In this document: positions 1-9,314 of the stretch, in pieces
Position numbering within the stretch: the first letter of the stretch is position 1
Layout of the letters: every line of letters starts with the position of its first letter
DNA from: Mesostigma viride
Taxonomy: Eukaryota; Streptophyta; Mesostigmatophyceae; Mesostigmatales; Mesostigmataceae
Direction of reading: 5' to 3'
NCBI GenBank assembly: GCA_009746045.1
Contig: RPFO01000080.1
Coordinates: 566,703-589,202, forward strand
DNA length: 22,500 nt
The notes under the pieces: model-generated
What the model saw: the letters and a program-made list of their open reading frames with translations, nothing else
Database searches by the model: none
Told to the model about the DNA's origin: nothing
Made by a program: the position numbers and the translations under genes

Positions 1-4
1 ACTA

Positions 5-659
5 GTGCTTACCAACAACCACATGGAAAGCAGTAGAACGTTTCAACTGCTGGCTGCCTATAAGGTTAACAAAAATAACCTCTCTGGGGATGCAAAAACA
101 TACAGGGTAATGATAGAGAAAGGCCTTGAGCTCCTAAAGCTCCAACCAAGGTATTTCATCCACACCTGGTTAACAAAAGCTGGTTTGCAACCCTCTGTGT
201 TGGCTACCCTGCTCACAGGCCTCAAGGCACTCTGGGATAACTTCAGTCAGGGCTGCCATGCTCTACATCGAGGAAGCGGTGGACCCCCTGGGAACTGGAA
301 ACCCCCAGGCCCAGGACCCCAAGGTCCAGGGCACCCAAGGCCACAAGCGCAAGGGGGGGCCAGCCAGGGGGGGCACCAAAGACCCACAAGTCCTCCCACC
401 AATGGGGCAGTGGCTCTCAGGGCGTGGCAACACGTGGCACCGTGTGCCCCTGCATGGCAACCCCTTAATACCAGAGGATCGGGCAGATGCATGCCAGGAG
501 GGGCCTGGAGAGACGAAGGTCCCTCGAATAGCACACACAGCTTTTCCGTACGTGGCCCGGCCCACCGTACCTCACCACCCTGCCCGGCACCGCCCGTATG
601 AAATCCCCATTGACCACTCATCGTACGAAGACCCCGGAGCCCTGGATGCAGCATCATAG
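5..659 (+). pseudogene. Unrecognised coding-like remnant, two overlapping frames
   Basis: The stretch 5-about 255 reads as plausible protein (lysine- and leucine-rich, helical, for example GLELLKLQPRYFIHTWL), then the frame turns into glycine/proline low-complexity sequence. Another frame opens at an ATG at 258 and runs to a stop at 659, with a basic KRKGG segment. A single-base indel near 250-258 could join them. I recognise no domain. It could be the end of a gag-like gene of another retroelement or a decayed host exon. It overlaps a minus-strand frame at 572-659, so at most one of the two is real there. The left end is cut by the window edge. Confidence 0.22.
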
Positions 660-1052
660 CCCACGGACGTGGCGGCGGAGTGATCGCCTTGACGACCCTG
701 CTGGACCAACAACCGCTGCAACAGGTCTTGCCCCGATTGTACCGCTGCCACGAGCGCCTCAAGGCGTACCACGGGCTCCGCTGGCACCAGAATGCCCGTC
801 TCACTGGGGCCTTCTGCGACACGAAGTGGCGTCTCAGCCCTAGTATGTAGGCAATGTTCCTCCGCGGAACGGTGTGAGTGTCGAGCCGACGTGGTGGGCC
901 CGCTGGGTCCCTCCGCGGGACGTAACGATGACGACCCAGCTCGGTCAGGCCGGGGGCGGGGATCCAAGGAGACAAGGAAGGTAGTCTCCTGTTGATCCAC
1001 ATCCGGCGGTGGACCCACGGGGGGCGCATCAGAGAGCTCTCCCCTGGCCGGC
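572..1052 (-). pseudogene. Downstream half of a reading frame interrupted by element E1
   Basis: On the minus strand a frame is open from the E1 insertion point at 1052 down to a stop at 572. It encodes a proline- and arginine-rich stretch followed by a short possible coiled coil (VVRLEALVAAVQSGQDLLQR) and a Ser/Tyr-rich tail. If E1 and one target duplication are removed, this frame joins in phase with the minus-strand frame at 18266-18569, giving roughly 260 codons without a stop. No family is recognised. The DNA is GC- and CpG-rich, so long chance frames are possible; the continuity across the empty site is the main support. Confidence 0.33.
1048..1052. repeat. Target site duplication of E1, left copy (CCGGC)
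   Basis: CCGGC directly precedes the AGTTAG start of the left LTR and is repeated directly after the CTAACT end of the right LTR at 18266-18270. A 5-bp duplication is normal for LTR retrotransposon integration. It shows that the two outer LTRs belong to one insertion event. Confidence 0.88.
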
Positions 1053-1696
1053 AGTTAGCATTTTGGGCAACCAATATGCTAAGTGGATGCAGTTTGGAAA
1101 GACCTTTCCAACGCCGTGCTGACCGCCTGAAACAGACAAGGGACGAGAAAGATATCAAGTCCCGAAGTCCCAGCCATCCGTGGCCGACTAGGGTGCAGTC
1201 CTCTGGTATAGTGGACAGGACACGTGGCAGGCCGTGCCTGCACAGGCTTAGCCTGTCTATCACGTGACTGTGGTCCACGTAGACCAGGAGGAGCAGCAGC
1301 CTGTGACTAGTAGGGTACTGGAGCTGGCACAGGGCTGCAAGGATACTAGACCTTGCAGGCTTGTGACAGGTCCTGTACTTCCTAGGTTGCAGAGTCTAGG
1401 CAAATCCAGTACGTCCTGGCTCTGCACTGATGCCAGTGGACGTTGTGGATTTGCTTGCACGCCTGCACGTGCCTCGTCATGCCGATGGGAACGAGGAACA
1501 ACGCAAAGGATATAGCTTGGTCATGGGGATGACCAGCTATCTCGGAAAGCACGAACCGTGGGTGCCACCTTGGTCGTGGAAGTGCCCATTGTGGTCGTGG
1601 CCTGGTGAACAGATTTAAGGTTGCTGCCTTGCAACATTGGCTAAGACGCGCTGTGAAAGACCAAGAGCTCACATACGTTGGGAGCTCTTTCTAACT
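1053..1696 (+). repeat. 5' LTR of E1
   Basis: This 644-bp LTR starts AGTTAGC and ends CTAACT, a perfect 6-bp terminal inverted repeat rather than the usual TG...CA. It matches the other three LTRs at about 99 percent. It contains several short palindromes: 1242-1256 (ACAGGCT/AGCCTGT), 1512-1540 (ATAGCTTGGTCAT/ATGACCAGCTAT) and 1663-1689 (AAGAGCTC/GAGCTCTT), the last just before the 3' edge. I see no convincing TATA box or AATAAA. The small frames inside it recur in all four LTRs and are not genes. Confidence 0.93.
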
Positions 1697-1711
1697 CGTA
1701 TTATTGTCTCC
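1697..1711 (+). other. Candidate primer binding site after the E1 5' LTR
   Basis: The bases directly after the LTR are CGTATTATTGTCTCC, identical in E2 (11911-11925, minus strand). They do not start with TGG, so they do not look like a classic tRNA 3'-end site. The first 11 nt are the exact reverse complement of 17069-17079 in the element's own 3' UTR (and 5041-5051 in E2). Priming could be by an internal tRNA fragment, as in Drosophila copia, or by the element's own RNA. The position is secure; the mechanism is inference. Confidence 0.5.
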
Positions 1712-1721
1712 TTACATCTTC

Positions 1722-2912
1722 ATGTCCAACGTGCCGAGGGAACAGGCCATTGAGCCTTCGCAAAGCCAGAGCTCGCAGCCGCAGCTTCGGGTAGGAGCCC
1801 CGGAGCGAACACGACCTTTTCATCCCTACGCTCATCCGAGCACCGCATCAACCTTCGTCCAGGCGGCGTACCTGGCAAGGGGGCTGGCGAAGAAAGGTTG
1901 GGTGGCAGTTTGCGGAACTGCAGCAGGGCCGGCGGCGAGCGACCCCATTGTGATGCAGATATTCGAGGCTTCGACAGCTCCCGGCGAATTATCGCGAGAG
2001 GCCGTCGAAAAGTTTGTGTCGCTAAGGGACGAGCTGTCCTCGACGATTTACGGTCTGGAGGTGGCTCACCAGGGCGGGCACGTGACCGTGTCGCAGCTGG
2101 ATTTGGCGCGGGAGGCACTGGGCCAGATAGTGGCCATTGGGCTGGGAGCAGCGCGACTGTTCAACCATCAGGTGGCAACTTCTGTGCTGGGCGCGGGAGT
2201 TGAAGTCCCGGACGTGATCAGGCAAGCGCAGGCGCGCGAAGTCGACAACCCCTGGTGGTCGGCAGAGGTGGTTTCACAAACGTGCGAACACCTCGTGAAC
2301 ATTCTGTTACAGGAGTCACGGGGTAACGCAGACCGGTGGGTGATAACCACACGACCATTTGGGATTTGGTCGACACTCGACACACCGCGGGCGGCGGAAC
2401 CAGAAGCACACGATCCAGTGGTCGAGGTCATCACGGGTCGGGAGGTAACGCCAGAAGACTTCCATTACCAATTCCTTGATCAGCCAGAGGGGATCATCGA
2501 ACGTTCATCTCAGCAGATAGACGAAGGCGACGGTACCGTAGAAGGGTACGCTGCACGACGTCGTGCTGAGCTGCACGTCCCGCAAGAGCCCGAACACGAC
2601 TACGGTGGTCGTGGGGCCTGCAACAACAAGCGGGGTGGTGGGACGCGGTGGGTGAAGAACCTTGAGTGGGATCGCCAAAGTGGGAGCGAGCCCCGGATCC
2701 CAGTGGAGAAATCTGCAGACGGGCGACCCGTTAGCAGAGTGCTAGGACCCTACGCCGACGGGGAGGACGCCGCTGGCAGCGACGAGGAGCGGCCAGAGAC
2801 GCCCATCGCAGCCACTGCTCAAGAGCGAGAGCTGGAGGCAGCGAACCGAGCAGGTGCTGAGTCAGTAGCTGGGACGGTGCCCACGGCATCCCCCAGCGAC
2901 GCCAGTGCTTGA
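1722..2912 (+). CDS. ORF1 of E1: extra protein encoded upstream of gag, function unknown
   Basis: An ATG 25 nt after the LTR opens a frame of 396 codons ending in TGA at 2910-2912. The frame also runs upstream to a TTG, but the ATG at 1722 is the natural start. The protein has a Gln/Ser/Pro-rich N-terminus, a middle part (roughly residues 30-200) that looks alpha-helical with many Ala, Leu, Val and Glu, and an acidic, low-complexity C-terminus rich in Glu, Ala, Arg and Asp. I see no zinc finger, DDE, protease or membrane segment and recognise no family. E2 carries the same ORF in the same place, so it belongs to the element and is not a chance insertion. It is much richer in CpG than the rest of gag-pol. 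It appears intact here, while the E2 copy has indels. An accessory structural or RNA-binding role is possible but not shown. Confidence 0.72.
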   Translation: MSNVPREQAIEPSQSQSSQPQLRVGAPERTRPFHPYAHPSTASTFVQAAYLARGLAKKGWVAVCGTAAGPAASDPIVMQIFEASTAPGELSREAVEKFVSLRDELSSTIYGLEVAHQGGHVTVSQLDLAREALGQIVAIGLGAARLFNHQVATSVLGAGVEVPDVIRQAQAREVDNPWWSAEVVSQTCEHLVNILLQESRGNADRWVITTRPFGIWSTLDTPRAAEPEAHDPVVEVITGREVTPEDFHYQFLDQPEGIIERSSQQIDEGDGTVEGYAARRRAELHVPQEPEHDYGGRGACNNKRGGGTRWVKNLEWDRQSGSEPRIPVEKSADGRPVSRVLGPYADGEDAAGSDEERPETPIAATAQERELEAANRAGAESVAGTVPTASPSDASA

Positions 2913-2965
2913 GTCAGTTCTTCCCTTTTCCTTCGCCTTTATTGTTGTGTCCCCACTTGTATATA
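2913..2965 (+). promoter_or_regulatory. ORF1-gag spacer with pyrimidine tract and TATATAATG
   Basis: A 53-nt gap separates the ORF1 stop from the gag ATG at 2966. It begins with a pyrimidine-rich run (about 2917-2941) and ends in TATATAATG. The two copies differ by one C in this run, so a fixed frame overlap between ORF1 and gag is not conserved. Gag is therefore more likely to start independently (reinitiation, splicing to the pyrimidine tract, or an internal transcript) than by frameshifting from ORF1. Which of these applies cannot be read from sequence. Confidence 0.3.
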
Positions 2966-4085
2966 ATGCCTCGTGGCAAACCGGGCGACGGCGACAAGGG
3001 CGAGGCGGGGGCACCGGCTGGAGAGAGCCAGGAGCCTGGGAAGGACAAGGAGACGCTGGTGGGAGAGGCGATCCCAGCCAGCGACGGCGATGGGGGAAAG
3101 CGGCCAGGGAGCAAGAAGCGACACGAAGACTCGGTGGAGGAGGCGCGCAAGGTGCGGGCGACAGGGCAATCTGATGCAATAACGGTGGCGAATGGGCAAC
3201 CAGCCGTGGAGAAGCGTAAGAGGGACCCCTCCGCTGACGGCAATGGTAAGAGGCTTCATGTGGATATGATCTCCCCTGTGCCTGCTGGCCCAAGTGGTGT
3301 TGTTGCTGTGACACCCACTGTGGTGGAGCCGGTGAAGGCGCTGCCAGGGTCGAGGCCTCACATGAGTGCAGTCACTCTTATGAATGGACAAAAGCCTCTT
3401 AACCCACCACTAGCACAGGAAGCTCTAGACAAGTGGCTAGAGGACATGGAGCTGGTTGTACTCTCCGTGGACCCCACTGTCAACCTAGTGCAAGTGTTTC
3501 ACTCATCCACGTGCAACAGGGACTCATCAGAGCGTGTCAGGGAGAAGGCTAGGACTGGTGTCAAGGATAAGCTAACCTGGGCACAGTTCCTGGATGGATT
3601 GAGGGAGGAGTTCTCTGACAAGGTTCTCAACCTCACCAACTACTATAAACATCAGTATGACACCTTTGAGATAGTGGGTCCTGTGGCAGAGGAATGGGCT
3701 AGGCTCAACCGTATCAGGGACAAGGGGCCAAGTATGGCTTCCTGGTCACAGATAGGGCCTTGGCAGACTATTTCCTGGACCGTATGGGTTTGAGTGTGGA
3801 TGGGAGGAACAGTGCCCGCATGTTTCTTAACCAGACTGATGGCTCCTTGCGTGCTCTGGAGCTTGTAATCCTCAGCATAAGGAAGCCAGATCCTGCCTGC
3901 AAAGCTATCCAGTCCCATGGCAGCAATGCCACCTCCGCTGTGCAGGGCCAAGGTGATGTCCCCGGGTACCCAGCCCGTGATGGGGCACGGCCCAACAAGC
4001 GTAAGCGCTTCAGGCGCCAGAGGCAGGGGGCTCAGGGTGGCAAGGGTGCAGGTTCCCAAGGAGGGGTTGGGAGCCAGCAAGCTGG
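2966..4085 (+). pseudogene. gag: gag of E1, upstream part (frameshifted, then interrupted by E2)
   Basis: Gag starts at the ATG at 2966 (MPRGKPGDGD). The first 95 or so residues are charged, Gly/Lys/Glu-rich and probably disordered. A helical capsid-like region follows (about 3370-3930, with ALDKWLEDMELVV and LTWAQFLDGLREEFSDKV), then a basic Arg/Lys and Gly/Gln-rich linker. A run of G at 3724-3727 is one base shorter than in E2, which shifts the frame; the open frame then ends wrongly at 3793. The correct frame resumes in the +1 register through 4085, where E2 has inserted. The rest of gag lies at 12576-12810. With the lost base counted, gag would be about 451 codons. Confidence 0.85.
4081..4085. 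repeat. Target site duplication of E2, left copy (GCTGG)
   Basis: GCTGG precedes the AGTTAG end of E2 and is repeated right after its other end at 12571-12575. The uninterrupted gag of E2 itself has a single GCTGG at the same site (near 9545-9553, minus strand), which confirms the empty-site sequence. This is the decisive evidence for nested insertion rather than recombination between copies. Confidence 0.92.
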
Positions 4086-4730
4086 AGTTAGAAAGAGCTC
4101 CCAACGTATGTGAGCTCTTGGTCTTTCACAGCGCGTCTTAGCCAATGTTGCAAGGCAGCAACCTTAAATCTGTTCACCAGGCCACGACCACAATGGGCAC
4201 TTCCACGACCAAGGTGGCACCCACGGTTCGTGCTTTCCGAGATAGCTGGTCATCCCCCATGACCAAGCTATATCCTTTGCGTTGTTCCTCGTTCCCATCG
4301 GCATGACGAGGCACGTGCAGGCGTGCAAGCAAATCCTCAACGTCCACTGGCATCAGTGCAGAGCCAGGACGAACTGGATTTGCCTAGACTCTGCAACCTA
4401 GGAAGTACAGGACCTGTCACAAGCCTGCAAGGCCTAGTATCCTTGCAGCCCTGTGCCAGCTCCAGTACCCTACTAGTCACAGGCTGCTGCTCCTCCTGGT
4501 CTACGTGGACCACAGTCACGTGATAGACAGGCTAAGCCTGTGCAGGCACGGCCTGCCACGTGTCCTGTCCACTATACCAGAGGACTGCACCCTAGTCGGC
4601 CACGGATGGCTAGGACTTCGGGACTTGATATCTTTCTCGTCCCTTGTCTGTTTCAGGCGGTCAGCACGGCGTTGGAAAGGTCTTTCCAAACTGCATCCAC
4701 TTAGCATATTGGTTGCCCAAAATGCTAACT
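4086..4730 (-). repeat. 3' LTR of E2
   Basis: This is a 645-bp LTR with the same AGTTAG/CTAACT ends. Compared with the E2 5' LTR it has private substitutions at about 4337, 4372 and 4433; the fourth difference (near 4381) is private to the 5' LTR. It borders E1 gag on the left and the E2 polypurine tract on the right. Confidence 0.93.
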
Positions 4731-4734
4731 CCAA

Positions 4735-4748
4735 CCCTTTCTTCTTTT
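4735..4748 (-). other. Polypurine tract of E2
   Basis: On the minus strand a 14-purine run (AAAAGAAGAAAGGG) ends 4 nt before the 3' LTR. This is the normal place for the plus-strand primer of an LTR retrotransposon, although the TTGG gap to the LTR is slightly unusual. Confidence 0.75.
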
Positions 4749-5741
4749 GGAGCTGGACCAGCTTGAAACAAGCCTAACCTTGCTTGTGCCACTCAGCCAC
4801 AGACCGCTTGGTCCCTTGGGGTTGATCAGACCTGATAGGGCCCAGGGTCCTGCCTCCTTTTGGGTAACAACATATACGCCCTTGGACCAGGCTAGGTGTA
4901 CTGGCCAGTGAATCAGAGGTCACCCCAGGTTATCCCCTGACCCCTTGGTCAGCTCCCAACCTTTCCTTGGGAACTTGGTGTTAGATTAAAGTCAAGGCAC
5001 ATTACCTAGTCCAATGGCTGGGATTAAAGGATGCCAAGAACGTATTATTGTGAGTTCCTGATCTTTCACAGTTATCACAGGCGCCCGTTCTTATGGCGCC
5101 CGCCTTGGCCAGCCTTTCCCTTTTATGCTCAAAGAGACTCAGGTAGCACCTATACAAATACTGCCTTATTGGGGAGCCCATGTCTTCACTGGGTGTTAAG
5201 CCCAGGAATCACTCATGCCAGGCTGTGGCTCTGCTGGGGAATTGAACCCCACCCCAACCTCCAGGTTTATAGGTGACCTGGAACTTTACACAAGAGAAAC
5301 ATTACAACCATGAGAACAACATGAGAATGACATGACATGATTATGTTTTATTCAAGCATTATATAACCCAGAATGTGGCTCCCTGGCAACCATGTTCCAC
5401 ATGGTCACACAACCAGGTTCTTTATTAGCAACAGGTTGGAAACAAGCACTAGAAAACATATATACAGCAACCTGTAAGAACCAGCATTCGGGTTGCCCTT
5501 GCATGGCCTAACTGTTTGAGGCCAAAGGCGTCGACTTAAGTCCTGGCGACTCTTCTGAACCCCATGGGGAGGGCCAGGCATGATTCTCAGCTGGTAGGAG
5601 TGACATTCCACACCAACTCCTGTCCAGGAGGGTGTACCTAACCCTGAAGGACCGGCTGTCAACCAGTAAGCACCAGTCACCACTTGGTACTTTGGTCAAG
5701 CAGCCCACTGGGGACACCCAAGCTGAAGCAAGGCCTGGTCT
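4749..5741 (-). other. 3' untranslated region of E2
   Basis: About 1 kb lies between the pol stop and the polypurine tract, with no convincing gene. It holds two AATAAA motifs shortly after pol, the GTGAAAGATCAGGAACTC block that resembles the end of the LTR, and the 11-nt site at 5041-5051 complementary to the sequence after the 5' LTR. It lacks the insertion seen in E1 and so shows the uninterrupted state of that site. Confidence 0.7.
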
Positions 5742-8700
5742 CTATGGCCGCCCGTGTAAGGGGTCCATGAGCCCACGGAGCAGGGGGTACTGCCTCTCCG
5801 CCTTCTCCTCCAGCTTGGTGAGGGCATCTGCAGGGTTGTCCACACCAGGCACATGTTCAATGTGAGCTAGGTAGGACATCTCCTTGAGCAACAAGTAGTC
5901 AAGGTCCCTGCTCCTGGCCAGCTGCCTGTGCACAAATTGCACCATGCCCATGCTATCAGTCCTCACCAGTGTGTGCAGCTGCAACCTACAGGAAGCCACT
6001 TGACATAGCTGGTAGAAGAGCTCCCTCAAGTAAAGAGCAGTATGCAGCCCTTCACAGATTGCCCTGCACTCAGCAATATCACTGCTGGGTGTAACCCTGT
6101 TCTGCAACCGACTGTACCAGGTAACAAGTGAGGTGTGATCTTGCTCCAGGGTAACTAATGCTGCTGCCCTGCCCCTGACCTCTGTGACCTTCCTATTATC
6201 CATAGAACTGTCCACATAGAGAACCATGTCAAGGGGCTTGTACAAATCCACAGGACCCAGTATAAGAGGGGGAGACATCATGACAGCCTGCACCACACTC
6301 TCAGCACCCACCTCAACCAGCTGGGAATCAGTAAGTCGACTCAAAACCAGCAAGTCAGGGGCACATATACTTGCAAGCCATGCCAGCATGCCCCTGATGG
6401 TAGCACACCTAGCCTGCGTGATGGGCTCCTGCAATGCATCTACAATCTGCTGTGGGTAGTCCTTACCACCCTCCATCCTGATGAACCACGAGCCCTTGGC
6501 TTGGAACAACGTAGCCTGCATGCCACAGAAGACCATAGGCTCATTCTCCACCATGTGCTGTATCTTACCCAGCTCAAACCGCTTCTGGATCTTAGCCAAG
6601 ACAGCCTCAACCCAGTCTGGTGGACCTATGAGATGCAGGTCATCACCATGCAGTGAGGCAAAGACAGGAAGGCCATTGTGGGACCCTTGGAACAAACAGG
6701 GATCCACTGGAGACACAGAAAACCCACAAGTATTCTTCAAGAATTTCTCTAGGCTCTTTCTCCAGATAATGGGACTGGACCTGAGACCTTCCAACCCTTT
6801 CAGAATTCTCAGGTACCTGGCCTTTATCTCTGCTCTCCATACAGCAGGTACAGTCACAAAGAAAGGAGGGATATCTCTCCAAGTCTGCCTAGCCTGATCT
6901 TGGTCACCCTTGAGAAAAGCCCTCTTGAAATCAATCAGCACAGAGCTATAGGGCACACCCTTAACCAGAAAAGACAGAAATATACACAGCAGAATCCTCC
7001 ACGTGTCATGCAGCATCCCTGGAGTATAGAGCTCCTCATCTAACAACTGGCCAGTGCCATGATACTCGGTTACAACTGGTCTGACATGTGGCACCTGGAC
7101 ACCATCTACCTCCTTGAGCTTGAGGACAAACATCAATCTGAGCAGCTGGTGAACTTCTGGCAGCTCATCCACAGGTTCTGCACAGTTGGAAACTATCCAC
7201 TCATGCCCAGAAGCAACAAAGCCAAGAGTCCATGCCTTAGCCATCTTGGGGCTTTGCATCATCTCGACTAGCTGGCGCCAGGGAATAGGACTGTGAGCAG
7301 CTATCTGGTACCTGTTTACCCCTAACTGCCGTGGATCAAAGGTGGTTGGGATTATCAACAGGTCCTCAGCTATGGGCTCCTGACCTTGAGGACCCTCAGC
7401 TGGCTGACTCCTAACAGCCTTCACCGCCACTGCAAGACCCTGGGAATAGTGATATCTTTCAAGGGGGAGGCTGCCCCTGCCTTCTAGTGCCAACTCATCA
7501 GAGGTCAAAGTAACCCCTGGCATGCACAAGAAGTTCTGACCCAGAATGGCAGGCCCCTGATAGCCCTCTACCACACAGAACGTGGTGGGCACCCCTAAGA
7601 TAGGCACACTCACTTCCCCAAGGATCTTCATGGACACCTTTCCTGAGAAATCAGACACAGCAAGGCAACTGGGATGGGACATCTGTAAGCCTACAGCATC
7701 CTCTTCCCTGATGACAGACACCTGTGAGTTGGTATCTACCTCCATTGTAGCTGCCCAGCACGACCCCCACCCCGTGAGCTTGGATACCTTGGGATCATGT
7801 TTGCTGCGCATGAGTGCTCGGATGACGTCCGCCATGAGAGGCCCCCGGGCCTTAGGTGGCTGCCCCGTCCCCTCTGGCCTTGTGACAGTTGCTTCAGCAG
7901 CCTCCTCCTGCTCGTCATCTTCCAGCAGGGACAGACCATCATCCACCACCAGAGGATTGTTAGCTGCTGCTGCCTGGCTCTGGCCTGGCTCCTCAACCCA
8001 GCTGGGAGGGCCTGGCCCGTCTGCAGGCCAGATTGCATGTGGCCTTCTTTCCTTGACATGAGCCCAGGACAACCTGTACACGTGCCTTGGATCCTTTTCC
8101 AAAGCCACCAGGCAAGATCTGTTAGCTTCTCCACACGAGTGACAACCCCATCCTGCCACTTCCCCCGCTTGCCTGGAATAGATGGTTCCTTCCACATCCT
8201 GACCTTCAGCCCCACCTGAGGCCTCAGCACATTCCAGTTCTTGTCCTTACGTCTCAGCTGGGCAAATAACCTATCTGCCTTCCTAAGACTGGCCTGCACC
8301 ACGTTCTCAGGCAACAAGCTATACTGCAGGGCCAGGGGAGAGACAGCCACACCATCAAAGTAATAGTTAACCCTGTGGTTCAGCTGCTCTTCTATCCCCT
8401 TACACCAGGCTGCCCTCTCTAAGGCAGATGCCACAAGTGGCACTGACTCTGCTGCTAGCACCACTGTCTTCACTCACGTATGGATCTCTCTACAGCCCCT
8501 TGCTGCCCATGACTCTCCCTGGGGACTACTACCAGCTTACAAGGCAGCTGGTCCTGATGCTTGAGCAAACAGTCAAACTGCAAGTCTGCCTGCACACTCT
8601 TGCACACCCCAAAGCCTGGGATCAGGGCCTTCATACCCAACAACAAGTGGTGCTCCTGCATACCAGGCAGAACGTCTATCAGCCTGTATCTGCTGAACCT

Positions 8701-9311
8701 GTCCACCCCCACCAATATATACAAGCCCCTGATATGCTGGATATCCATCTGGATGTCGCCACGCTCCCTAGCAGGCTCCCTAGCATGGGACTGAGGTGGG
8801 TGAACAGCATTCTCCTGGCAACCACAGTTCTCAGCAGCAGCCTGGCAAGCCTCCCACAAAGGCTCCCTACCTAGCTTCCAAGCAAACATTGCTGCCTGCC
8901 CAGAATGCCCAAACATATGATGCAATCTATGGCCAGCCTCAGCATAGCTCAGCACTCTTCAGTACTGACCTGGCGAGACGTCTGAACCGTGTGTGGGGAC
9001 ACATGATCCACTCCTGAGGTTCCAGGGCTTCCCTGCAGGCCGTCCTGACGCCCCAAGTCAGGCCCTGCACCCTGGACCGCTCCAGGCCCTTCCAGCAAGG
9101 TCCCTTGGCCCTCCAGGCCAGCACCTGCTGGAGACCCACCACCTGCATGAGGCATAGGGAATTCAGCTGCAGCATTGTTATTGCAATCCAGTGGAAGAAC
9201 AACATCTTTACACCCTTGGTGCTGCACAAGGGGCACACCCCCGTCCTTATGTACATCCAGCACACCTTCCCCAAGGGGTGATTGACTATTTACAGGGGAT
9301 GATGTAGCTAG
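5742..9311 (-). pseudogene. pol: pol of E2: integrase frameshifted; protease, RT and RNase H open
   Basis: Pol follows the gag UGA in the same frame and ends at 5742. Relative to E1 it lacks one A at three places (near 8957, 8470 and 8138), which breaks the integrase half into three frames. From about 8134 to 5742 it is one open frame with a retropepsin motif (VDTNSQVSVI and AILGQNFL), copia-type RT (IDFKRAFLKGD, LHGDD) and RNase H (YVDSS, AECRAICEG, RTDS). By eye this part encodes the same protein as E1. E2 does not have the extra C that E1 carries near 13036. The three losses are in short A runs (read on the minus strand), so sequencing error must be excluded before calling the gene dead. 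Confidence 0.85.
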
Positions 9312-9314
9312 TCA
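9306..9314 (-). promoter_or_regulatory. gag-pol readthrough stop of E2 (UGA CUA GCU)
   Basis: The minus-strand gag frame ends in TGA at 9314-9312 and is followed by CTAGCT in the same open frame that leads into pol. The 9 nt are identical to those of E1. See the E1 entry at 12808 for the interpretation. Confidence 0.6.

Noticed and set aside
247-1278. Minus-strand open frame of 343 codons
   Set aside because: It crosses the LTR boundary at 1053 and its inner part is LTR sequence found in all four LTRs, so it cannot be one gene.
2909-2965. Gag start at a TTG overlapping the ORF1 stop, or -1 frameshift from ORF1 into gag
   Set aside because: E1 and E2 differ by one base in the spacer, so the frame relation between ORF1 and gag is not conserved; the ATG at 2966 (10663 in E2) is shared.
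7582-8061. Frames opposite pol (also 6481-6897, 14065-14544, 15229-15645)
   Set aside because: These are antisense shadows of the protease and RT coding sequence and occur identically in both copies for that reason.
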